A stretch of 64,000 bases of DNA, taken from NCBI GenBank assembly GCA_002118135.1, contig BDIU01000155.1, positions 124,001 through 188,000 of the forward strand. The letters are read 5' to 3'. The stretch comes from Trebouxia sp. TZW2008 (taxonomy: Eukaryota > Chlorophyta > Trebouxiophyceae > Trebouxiales > Trebouxiaceae). The first letter of the stretch is position 1. The number at the start of each line of letters is the position of its first letter. A model generated the notes under the pieces. That model worked only from the letters and a program-made list of their open reading frames with translations. It searched no databases and was not told where the DNA came from. Below, piece by piece: positions 44,901 through 56,900 of this stretch. The translations under genes were made by a program, and so were the position numbers.

Positions 44901-47900
44901 ACGTGCTGAATGTGTTGGGGATGTACCCTGGGGACCCCGGACCACCAGGGGCCGACTGTGCTGGGGTAGTCACAGCTGTGGGTGCTGGAGTTACTAACCT
45001 CCAGCCTGGCATGGCGGTTTTTGGGTTAGCCCCAGGCTGCCTTGGGTCACACGTACATGCACATGCTAGCTGCATGGTAGCTATGCCAGCTCAGCTGACT
45101 CATGCTGAAGCAGCAACAGTACCCACGGTCTATATCACTGCTGACACAGCCTTCAGACAAGCTACCGTCGTCAAGCGTGAGACCAAAGTTCTGGTACATG
45201 CTGCTGCTGGTGGAGTTGGTTTGGCAGCAGTTCAAGTTCTGGCTGAAGCACAGGCCGATGTTTTTGCTACTGCTGGTGGACCCAGCAAAAGGTCACTGCT
45301 GAGAAAGCTAGGCATCAAGCATGTTATTGACTCGAGAAGCAGCAGCATGGCTAGTGATGTAGCCATGCTTGGTGGAGTGGATGTGGTGCTGAACTCGCTG
45401 ACCAGCCCTGGGATGGTGGCGGGCTCGATGGCAGGGGTGAGCGTGGGGGGCAGCCTGGTGGAGATCAGCAAGAGGGACACCTGGAGCCTTGCCCGTCTCG
45501 CACAGGACCGCCCCGACATCCACTACTCCCTCCTAGCTGTTGACTTCCTTCCGCCCTCTGAGGTTCACTCAGCCCTCACTAGGGCTGCTCAGGCCGTCAC
45601 CACTAGGGCATTCTGCCCTCTGCCCCAGGTCACGCACAGACTCACCAACACTGACAGCGCTCTAAGACAGATGTCTCAGGCAAGGCATGTGGGCAAGGTA
45701 GTCATCACCACAGCTGCTGACTCAGCACCCAACAGTCATGCTGACAGTTGGCTAGTCACAGGGGGTGTGGGCTCGCTAGGCATGTTGACAGCAAACTGGC
45801 TGAGCAAACAGGGCAAGCAGGAATTGACGCTGGTTGGACGTACAGGAAAAGCACCCATGCAGTCACAGGACTTTGCCAAGCTTATCAACAGCAGCAGCAC
45901 TGCTTTAGTGACCATAGCAGCTGCAGACTTAGCGACAGCAGAAGCAGCCAGAGCAGTTCATGTAGTGAACAACTCCCCATTGACAGGCCTCATACATGCC
46001 AGTGGGGTGCTGGTTGATGCCACACTGCAGAACCAGTCAATGCAGTCAGTGCGTACAGTGTTTGCTGCCAAGCTCACATGCCTGCAAGCAGTAGACCATG
46101 CTGCTAGTCTACAGCCTTGGTCATCAAGGGTGCTGTTCTCATCAGTGGCAGCGCTGCTGGGGTCAGCAGGGCAGGCCAACTACAGTGCGGCCAATGGCGC
46201 GGTGGACGGGCTGGCCGCCCAGTGGGGGTCTCAGGGGCAGGTAGGGGTCAGTGCTATCCAGTGGGGGCCTTGGGCAGGTGAGTCATCATCGCAATGCACT
46301 GTTGAAAACTGTGTATGGTGCATGAGAGCCTAAAATGCCATTTTCCCTGTCTGCCTTGTAGATGCTTCATGCAGCTGAATGCACATACCAAGCAACCATG
46401 TCAAATCAACTTATGGTAAGCTGTGTAAGGTAGCTGCAAGCACGGTTCTTGCCGCTTGTTGGCCAATGGTGCAAAGTAAGGCAGCAGCATGTGGCCGTTC
46501 TGAGCAAGCTATTTGCAGAGCCCATGTAATGAAAGAATTGCTGCATGTTGCAAGGGCACAAGTGCCCATCAAAATTCTTCTGTAGCTGTACACTCAAGCA
46601 GAATTTGTATGGCTGGCATTCTCACCATGACTGGTCTTGTGTGTACAAAGCCCAAAGGGTGCATCATCTCTTGCATAGCTGAAACTAAGAGCATAGCTGG
46701 AATGGTGTGCAGGTGGAGGAATGGCAGAGGCAAACGCCAGCACAGCAGGCAGGCTGGCCCGCATGGGGATGCCCCTCATCACCCCCTCCCAAGGCCTAGC
46801 CGCCCTAGCATGTGCCCTCACCTCCGCTTGTCAGCTGCTGACAGCTGTCCCGTTCATGTGGAGCCTCTTCTTAAGCCAGTCTGCCAACAGGCAAAACCCC
46901 ATGTTCCGGGAGTTTACCCTGGCAGAACCTCAGGACAACCCTGCAGTAGCACAAGCTCTTCACCGCTCTGTTGGGTTGGTACCGGATGCTAGCAGCAGCA
47001 CACAGGCAGTGACGCTTTCCCGGGATGCATTGCTGCAGCAGATTGCCACAGCTGTGGAAACAGTTGTGGGTCAAGCTGTTGGGGTGCATGAACCTCTCAT
47101 GGCAGCAGGGCTAGATTCTTTAGGCACTGTAGAGCTGCGCAATACCCTGGAGAGCAAGCTAGGTTTGCAGCTATCCGCGACCCTGGTCTTTGACTACCCC
47201 ACTGTGACTGCCTTGGCAGATTTGCTGTACCCCAAGCTAGCGGTTGCCACAGCTGCGGCAGTGGAGCAACAGCTGGACGTCATTCATAGTCGTAAACAAG
47301 ACTCAGGGCTGGTGCCTGCCACTGCCCTGCAGCTGGTGACTCATCAGGGCGCTGGCAATAGCCCCGCCCTGGTTGCCATGACAGCCATGGTTGTCAAATC
47401 TCCACAGGACGCAGTCAGCAGCATTTCCGGGATTGATGCAGTCAAAAGAATCCCCTTAGAGCGGTGGGACACAGATTCAAGCATCAGCAGTGCTGCTGCT
47501 GGTTTGCCCAGTCAATTTGGAGCCTTCCTGTCAGATGTAGACATGTTCGATGCTAGCATGTTTGGAGTATCCGATGCTGAAGCTGCCTTGATGGACCCAC
47601 AGCAGCGTCTCTTGCTGGAGACCATTGCAGAGGCACAGCTGGGGTCAGGGGGCGTTGCCCCTGGGCGGTGTGGGGTGTTTGTGGGGGTGTCTTCCACTGA
47701 CTATCAGCGCCTCACTGCTCAGCATGCACAGGGCTACACTGGCTACAATGCTACCAGCACCACCCTCAGGTGAAGCACTGTTCTCCTCCTGATGAGCAGT
47801 TCCTGCTCACAGATCTGGTATGATTTTGCAACAGCCATGCATGCAGACTAGCAGAGTTTGGGAGTGCCTGTGTGCAAGATGATGAATTCTCCACGCATTT

Positions 47901-50900
47901 CAAGTGCTATCTGGGTAGCATGAACATGCATAGCACAATTTGCACAATGCTTCCTGGCTCTATAAAGCCTGTCTGTGGACAAGAGTTTGGTTGAAGTTAC
48001 CCTTACAGCAGTTGCAGGTCAGCGAGCCTGTGTGCATATGCCAACAGCTGATGGGCAAACGCTCATAAGACAATGCGTAGGCTTGCACTCATTGTTCAAC
48101 CCCACAGGTCCTCGCATTGCATGGTGGTTGAGCAGATGGCACAACAGTGTGACTGCAGGGCGCATAGCATACACCTTTGGGTTGCAGGACCCAGCAAAAC
48201 TGTGGACACAGCCTGCTCCTCTTCTTCAGTGGCTGCAATAGAATTTGTGATCTTTTGTCGTTGACATTGGTGATGCTGCAGTGCGACTACTAGACGCATA
48301 GTATACACCCTTGAAAGGCCCAGCCATGCCATGCAATGACTGTAATCACCGCCTGCTCTCCTCCTTTGGTCACCCTGCATGTTAGTGTGTACAAAAGCAA
48401 GATGTACAATGATATGTGGTGCTGCAGTGTGACTGCTGGGCGTATTGCCTACACCTTTGGGTTGAAGGGCCCAGCCATGGCTGTCGACACAGCCTGCTCC
48501 TCTTCTTTGGTCACCCTGCACGTGGCGCTGAACAGCCTGCAAGCTGGGCATTGCACCACAGCCAGCAGCAGTGGTGTCAACATGCTGCTAACACCTCACA
48601 CACATGCCATGTTTCAAGTGGCAGGCATGCTGTCACCAGTCGGCAGGTGGGTCTTTGACAGCTTGCATGCATCCTGACAGTACAACATCCTGAATGATCG
48701 AGTGATGTTTCTTATGCATTTGCATGCATGCCATGTTCCAGGTGGCAGGCATGCTGTCACCAGTTGGCAGGTGAGTGTGTGAGTTTGCGAACATGTCAAC
48801 AGCGCGTTCTGCGACTTATGCATGTGGCCTTGATCAGCCTGCAAGCTGGACACTGCACCACAGTCGGCAGCAGTGGCGTCAACTTGCTGCTCACACCCCA
48901 TACACATGCCATGTTTCAGGTGGCAGGCATGCTGTCTCCTGTTAGCAGGTGAGTATGACAATTTGCGAACATTCAACAGCACATTTTGCAGCATGCTGCC
49001 TGTCATCCCGCACGCGTGTCATGCAAGGTGGCAGGCAGGTGTGACAGCTTGCATGCATGTTGAGAACACATCCTGCAATATGCTGCTCAAAAGTCACAGA
49101 GTTATAAATTGTTCTGAGCTTGTGCATATCTTGTAAGCATGTAGAGTGTCAGACAACAGAAGTTGCTGCTGACTGGTTGGATTCTGTTTGCATCTGGCTT
49201 GCTTGAGCACAATCTTGCGCTATACGTCCTGTTGCTTGTGTGAAATTTTTGGCATCGAATTGAGTTGTAAAGCACCACGGTACTGCAGGTGTCAGGTGCT
49301 TGATGTTGCGGCAGATGATTGAGGAGCGAAGGCTGTGGAAGCATCATGCTGCAAGGCGCAGCAGACCTGCCAGAGGACAACACAGCTTTAGCCTTCACCC
49401 ATCTTACAGCAGTGCACCAGACGTATTGCATAATGGCATGGTGCTGCAGGTGTCAAACATTTGATGTTGCAGCAGATGGTTATGTGAGGGCTGAGGGCTG
49501 TGAAAGCATCATGCTGCAAGGCACAGCAGACGTACAACATGACAGCACCACTGTGGCCTTCACGCATGCTACAGCAGTGCACCAGATGAATACCAACATG
49601 ACATGTTGCTGCAGGTGTCAAACACTTGACGTCGCAGCTGATGGCTATGTAAGAGCAGAGGGCTGTGGAAGCATCATGCTGCAAGGCACAGCAGAACTGC
49701 AAGATAACAGTTCAGCTCTGGCATTGATCCATGCTGCAGCAGTGAACCAGGATGGGCGCAGCAGCAGCTTGACTGCCCCCAACGGCCCCTCCCAGCAGGC
49801 TGTCATCAGACAAGCCCTGCAGGCCGCAGCCCTGGAGCCACACCACATGCACGCGCTGCAATTGCACGGAACAGGTCAGTGTTGCCTGGTGCTCTTAGTT
49901 GCCCTATTCAGACCTGCTCTGCTTGGTTTCATGTTGTAAGTATTAGTTGCAAGAGAAAAGCATGACGTGTTGTTGGAGTGGCATCTTCATGTGCCTTGCT
50001 TGAGTGTTTGGACATCATTGCCTGATGTTGCACTTTCTGTAATGCTGATATCAGAGGCGACAGTCATCATGCTGATGCTCAGACTTGCTCGCTTGAACCC
50101 TGGCGCCTGTACAAGGGTTTTCAACTGTGGTTCGGCTTCTTAATTGTCATTAGCACCATCTAGGGAATGCAGCGCCTGCACCCTCCTCAGGTCTGTTCAC
50201 AAATCTGTCTGACGGTGCGCTGCGGATGTTCAGGAACACCGCTTGGAGACCCAATAGAGTTTGGAGCAGCAGCTGCAGTCATGGCATCAGATCATTCCGC
50301 CACAAAACCAATTGCCCTGTTAGCAGCCAAATCATGGGTCGGCCACTCTGAGCCTGCAGCAGGCGTGCTGGGCCTCGCACATGCGCACCTAGCCCTATCA
50401 CAGCAGGCAACACTGCCCGTCCTACACTTGCGCACCCTCAACCCCCACATCCAACCCACCACAGGCCCCCAAGCCTCGCACACACGCATGGCCAGGCAGC
50501 TCGCACCCATGACTGGGCCGCAGCATGCCAGGATGGGCGCAGCCCATCCTTGCCTGCTGTGTGGAGTTAGCGCCTTTGCGTTCCAAGGAACCAACGCCCA
50601 TGCTTTCATGTCCGTGCGCTCTCAAGGGCAGTTGATATCGTCAGCCCCAGCACCAGCAGCAGCACTGCATTTGCAGCGCAAGCGACACTGGGTGGCCGCA
50701 CTAGTGCATCCACTGCTGACCAGCTTCAAGACCAACAGCAGTCAGATTTCAGTCTTAGAGGTCAACCTCAGCACGCCTGCAGCCTCGTATCTCTGGGACC
50801 ACAGGGTGTCTGGCCGCGCACTGATGCCAGGCGCTGCCACCTTTGACCTGGCTTGTTCTGCTGCGAAGCTCTTGACTGCCACCAGCAGTCACAGCGGTGG

Positions 50901-53900
50901 TGTTGCGTTGGTTGATGCCACTCTGCCTGCACCGCTGCTGCTACCACAGCTCGCCACAGCTGTGGCTCCCGCTACTGTTCAAGTCAGTGTGAGCAGCGTA
51001 AATGGTCAGGTCAAGGTTGCTCCAACCAATATGGATCAGACCCATCTACTTGGATACCTGAGACAAGCACAGCAGGCAACCGCAGCTGCCAAGGCCCAAA
51101 CCAGCACATCAATTATGGGTCTTGCAAAGCTGATGACACAGCTGGTGGATGCGGAAGTGGTTTGTCAAGGTGTGCTGTTTGGCATGCTGAACAGGCCAAT
51201 CTGTGAGTCAGTAAGTGGACCCCTAAGCCCGGCTCAACTGGACTGTGCCTTCCAGCTTGGAGCAGCCCTGCCCAGGGCTGTTAGCCAAAGTACCCTGGGT
51301 CAGAATGCCCTCAGGGTGCCTGTTGGGGCTCAAGCAGTCATGATGCCTGCCCAGCAGCAATCATCCACTCAGCAGCTTACAGCCGTAGCTCAGGTGCACA
51401 GCACTCAAGCAGATGGCAGCACGCTGGTGAACTTTGCCCTTGGCAGGATGTGTCAAGTGTATGAGCTACAAGCAAAGCTGCTGCAGTCATCTAAGGCTGT
51501 AATTGAGGAGCCAGCACAGGATAGCATGCTGTATGGCATGTCTCGGCTTGCCTGCGAGCCTAGCATGGGTCTGCCACAGGCATCAGGCTGCCTGGCAGGG
51601 AAAATTTCTTTGCGTGGTAGTAGCTTGTTTGAGGTGTATGCAAGGGCCATGGCATCAGCCAAAGCAGCAGCTGCAGCAACAGAAGCTGACAAGCAGCTAC
51701 AATTTGTGGTGCAGACAGCTGGGGCGCTCACAACGGCACTCACGCCACAGGCTACGCTGCCCTGCGGTTCAAACAACGCCTTGCTGGGCTTGCGTGCCTT
51801 AGTCAAGACTGTAGGTCACGAGATTCCAGCAATGCAGTGTCAGGCGTCCGACACTCATGCAAGTCACCCTAGCTTTGGGGACGGTCAAGCCTCAGCCCTC
51901 ATCAGCTTTTCAAACAGAGCACAGCAGCCTCAGCATACACAACACGCACAGCATGTGCAGCGTGCGCAGAGGCCATCAGCGGAGCAGGCAGGTGTCATGC
52001 ACGCATCCAAGCTGCTTCCTGCCCCTGTTGCCAACAGCCCTGCCCTGTCAGGGCCTTTCCAGATGATGCCCTGCCCTAGGGGCTCATTGAGCAGTCTGAA
52101 GCCTGTACGCTTGCCAGAGCTACTGCCAGCTGCTGGGCAGGTTCTGATGGAGGTGCATGCAGTGGGTGTGAACTTCCGAGACGTGCTGAATGTGTTGGGG
52201 ATGTACCCTGGGGACCCTGGACCCCCAGGGGCCGACTGTGCTGGGGTAGTCACGGCTGTGGGTGCTGGAGTGACTTCATTTGTCAAAGGTACTTTCATCT
52301 CATCTGGCCTTGACTGAAGCTCCTGTTTTGATGCAAAATGGCATCCGGGTCAGGTTTTGCTGTGCTGAAAGGGATAGTGCTGCATATGGGCTGCTCTGCT
52401 TTTCTGTCCAGGAGCTATGCCAAGTAGTGCTTGACCACTGTTGTGATTTAGGCCAATATGCAAGCGTTTGATAGCACTGACTGCTGCCTATTGCTTGCTA
52501 TGATGCAGTCATGCTAAGTCTGCAGGCAAATTTCTTGGCAGTCCATAAAAACAGAACTTACCTCACACCCTTCGCCCTTGTGACTGCAGGGCAGCATGTT
52601 TTTGGGCAAGCTGCTGGTTCACTCGCATCACACATCCTGGCTGAAGCCAATTGCTATTGGCCATGCCGCCACACGTGACTTTTGAGCAGGCCTACAGTGT
52701 TCACGACAGCAAACATGGCCTTCAAGTATGCCGTGGAGGTGTCACAAGGGATACCAATTGTTGCTTCAATAGACAGGGATTGACTCAGACGGCTTGCATT
52801 GGTGGTTGCAGGACAGCATGTCTTTGGGCAGCTCGCAGGTTTGCTGGCATCAACTGTCTTGGCTGAAAGCCAAACAGTAGTGGCCATGCTGCCACATGTG
52901 ACTTTTGAGCAGGCAGCAACCATGCCTACAGTATTCACGACAGCAGACGTGGCCTTCAACTATGCCATCAGATTGTCACAAGGGGTACCAATTGTTGCTT
53001 CAATAAACAGGGATTGACTCAGAAGTCTTGCGTTGATGGTTGCAGGACAGCGTGTGTTTGGGCAGGTCGCAGGCTCACTTGCGTCACATGTCTTGGCTGA
53101 TAGCCAAACAGTGGTTGCAATGCCACTGCACATCAGCTTTGAGCAGGCAGCAACCATGCCCACAGTGTTCATGACAGCGGATATGGCTTTCAACCATGCC
53201 ATGAAGGTCTCCCAAGGGGGGTCGTGCCTCATTCATGCTGCAGCAGGTATGGCCCAAGCTCTTCACAAACACTCACAAGCACTTGATCTCTTAGCAAGGT
53301 GCCTTGCTTCCTATACCTCCTGACAAAGTCTGAAATAGCATTACTTGGCTGAAGCTTGCTCAAAAAAGTTTATGCCTCATTGCAGGGCTTTATGCTCAAG
53401 GCTGACATGAACCTGATGACATTATTTTGACATGACTTGCACCTGCTCTGAGCATTGGCAAACCTCAGCCTGCGTGCAAAGCTGACTGCCAATTTTTGCT
53501 CAATGCCCGCAGAAAGATATCTGCTCTGTGCTCAGATTAGTAATTGCCATGCGTGTTTTACTGTTGTTGCGTACACCATGATACTTGTATGCAAGACAAC
53601 CCTAGAGTAGCAAACTGTATGTGACATCTGGACCCCATGCAAATTCAGAAGGTCTGGTTGAGTTAGCAATGGGATTCAGCTGACAGATTCGATTTGCTAG
53701 TGCAGGGTCGATTTGCATGTGACCGTTATGCCGTGTTCCATACGCATGGCAAGAGACACATTTGTATGCACCAGCAAATTTCTGTCTGGCATGGGTGCTA
53801 GCTGAGAAACCCAGTTTGACAGTCCAGGGTCATTTTGCATACAAGAATCATGGCACAAAACACTTCACCTCACATTCTGCATTCCCTGCAAATGACGTCA

Positions 53901-56900
53901 CGACGTGTGGCTACGCACAACATCCATATTCTGTATCAGTCACTTGAGTGACTATACTGCTGCTAGACATGCTCAATGATTATCTGTCATATTTGTCATT
54001 TTGGTTGATGTTCTGTTCTGCATCAGGTGGAGTGGGTCTAGCAGCAAGCCAAGTGGCACACAGTCAAGGCATCAGCATTGCAGCCACAGCTGGCAGCAGC
54101 AGCAAGCGATCACTGCTCAGATCCTCACCAGCAGACACTGTCATCAACTCCAGAGACACAGCTTTTGCCTCTGACGTGACTCAGCTCGGGTGCAATATCA
54201 GCTCAGTGCTCAACTCGCTGACCTCACCTGGCATGGTGGCAGCTTCATTAGCTACCCTGCAGACATCTGGGCAATTTGTGGAAATCGGCAAAAGAGATAT
54301 CTGGAGCGCTGCGAGAGTTGCACAAGAAAGGGCAGATGTTTCTTACCATTGTGTGGCAGTTGACTTCCTGCTGACAGCTGTCATTCAGACTTCCCTCCGG
54401 GGCCTTGCAGAGAGCTTGTCTCGGGGATGCCTTCAGCCCCTGCCGCAAGTCGTGCACGGCGTCACAGACACTCAAGCGGCCTTCAGGCAGATGTCGCAGG
54501 CACGTCATGTGGGCAAGATTGTCATTCAAACAGCTCAGCGTGCTCAGCATGCTCAGCATGCTCAGCAGGGGATGACAGTCATCACAGGAGGCTTGGGAAC
54601 CCTAGGGTCTCTGGTTGCTGACTGGCTGTCTAGTCAGCAGCAGGGCAGCATGTGTCTGCTAGGGCGCAGCGGCCGCTTCAGCTCTTCTTCTTCATCAGTC
54701 ATTCAGTTGCTCCAGTCGCACAGCTGTGGTGAAGTGATCATTGCTAAGGCTGATGCTGCCAGCCAAGAAGAGGTGAAGTCAATGATCAGTCACTTGACAG
54801 CAGTGAAGCAGGGGGTACGGCAGCTGACAGGGCTGATCCACTCTGGAGGGGCTTTGGCAGACTCTACACTGCAGAAGCAGACATTGCAGGTACAATAGCT
54901 GCACATGCTGTTCACGCAAATGCGTGACAACAACCCTATATAAGGGAGCCTACTCATGGATGCACTTTCGTACCCTGTTCAATAGTTGAGCCGGTTGACC
55001 GCGACACAACACTTTTTGCAACAGAGGAACATGCACAATTTGGTGCAGGCGCTCGCGTCCTGTGTATGCTAGGATGCAAGTGCAGGGTTGCCTGCTTACA
55101 ACCAACTTGCTGCCATATCTTGCTGACAATATCTTGCAGGATGCTTGGAAAGCCATGTGGACCCCCATTGTGAACACTAGGTATGAAAGAGCACCTGACT
55201 CTAGTGCCGCACATGCTGATCACAGAGCTGTCGCATCAGCTTAAGCCCCGAGCAGCACCAATCGCATGCTCGGCATGCCATGCAACACCTGCAGCACTCA
55301 TGTACCATTCACTGAGCTGGTTGTTGCTACTGTCTGTATGGCCTCCCACTGGGTCACCAATCCCCATGTTAGACTGTAAAACTGTTTACTACATTGCAGG
55401 CCCTGAGGAACGTTTGGGCACCCAAGGTGACAAGTGCACAGTTGTGGGCCCAACGTACACCCACCCGCAGCATTGCAACTCACACTCTGTTATCCTCTGT
55501 TGCCTCTTTGCTGGGGTCAGTGATAGTCAATCTTGTTCTACATTGTAGGGGCTAAGGGATGTGTGGGCACCCAAGGTGACAAGTGCACAGCTGTGGGCTC
55601 AAGTCACATCCACCCATAGCACTGGAACCCACATTCTGTTCTCCTCTGTTGCATCTCTGTTGGGGTCAGCAGGGCAGGCCAACTACAGTGCGGCCAATGG
55701 GGCTCTGGACGGGCTGGCAGCCCAGTGGGGTGCTCAGGGTCGGGCAGGGGTCACCACCATTCAGTGGGGAGGCTGGGCAGGTGAGTCATTGCTGCATCAC
55801 TGCTGCAATATTGCTCAGTACTGGCATGCATACAGCCTTGCTTGAGAGACTCTGCAAGCAGATGTGAGTCACATCTTATCAGGACCTTCTTCATTGTGGT
55901 TGTGGGCTGCAATGCTACTGCCCTGGTTTCATTAGCGCTGCACCCAAGGAAAGACTGTTGACATGCCTCATGAAAGTTACCCTGGTCTCAACGCCTGGGT
56001 GGGGTTCTCAAACCCTGGCTGTCTTGATCTGCAGGAGGCGGCATGGCAGCTGCTGATCCTAGCACAGCAGGCAGGCTGGCCCGCATGGGGATGCCCCTCA
56101 TCACCCCCTCTTATGGCCTAGCCGCCCTAGCCAGCATCATGTCCAACCACGATGCCACCAGCTGCATTGCTGCTGTACCCTTCCAATGGCCCACATTCCT
56201 CAGCCGCCTCTCAGAGCAGCACATTGCTGTCTTCTCAGAGTTTGTCATGGCTCCGAAACCACAGGGGGCCTTTGAAACCGCCCAGGGCAGTTCTGGATCA
56301 GCCCTTGCAACACACACAGCACAGACTGAGACCACTCACTTGGCTTCAGCCACAGCTGTGGCAGTTTCGAGGCAGGCTGTGCACAGTCAAGTGCAGTCAG
56401 CAGTGCAAGCTGTCTTGGGTGAGGCGCTGAGTGACATGCAACCATTGATGGCAGCTGGATTGGACTCTCTAGGTGCTGTTGAGCTACGTAACAGCCTACA
56501 GAGCGACATTGGTCTTGAGTTGCCGTCCACCCTTATCTTTGACTACCCCACAGTCACAGCACTTGTGGACTTCCTGCATCAGAAACTGCTGCAAGCCAGC
56601 CCCACTGCTGATGCCAGCAGTGGCCAGCTTGCTCCAGTACAGCTTGTTACAGCCCATGGACTTTCTCACACAGCAGTGCAGCCATGGAACACAAGCGTAG
56701 CTGCTCCAGGGTTGATCGGCCTATATGCCTTGGAGGTGCGATCCCCTCAAGATGCATTGCACAGCATCTCAGGCAGGGACACAGCTGTGGCCATTCCTCT
56801 GAGCAGGTGGGACACAGCAACACAGGCCAGACAACTAAAGCAGGCGTCAGTCCGCTTTGGCAGCGTTCTGGATAACATTGGCGCTTTTGATGCCAGCTTC

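Larger units (their letters stand above)
40600..47240 (+). other. PKS module 2: KS-DH-ER-KR-ACP
   Basis: KS at 40610-43390 has MDTACSSS, HGTGTALGDP split by an intron, and GHSEPAAG. DH at 43500-44150 has DHRVLGNALFP and LDSSFHL. ER at 44775-45705 and KR at 45735-46860 (TGGVGSLG, SS..NYSAAN) follow. ACP at 47035-47235 has GLDSLG. It is complete. The KS begins its intron at a different residue from the KS of modules 1 and 3. Confidence 0.9.
47380..56580 (+). other. PKS module 3: KS-DH-ER-KR-ACP
   Basis: KS at 47380-50615 is split over four exons (VDTACSSS at 48487, HGTG at 49864, GHSEPAAG at 50342). DH at 50740-51450 has DHRVSGRALMP and LDCAFQL. ER at 52045-54520 is interrupted by two introns, at K|GQRVFG and HAAA|GGVGLAA. 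KR at 54560-55780 has TGGLGTLG and SS..NYSAAN. ACP at 56375-56575 has GLDSLG. This is the most intron-rich module and the one with the most exon echoes. Confidence 0.9.

Noticed and set aside
3850..55548. Echo copies as assembly errors or a CRISPR-like array
   Set aside because: Copies differ from one another by many substitutions and indels, which an assembly duplication would not create. Unit lengths and exon origin do not fit any CRISPR layout.
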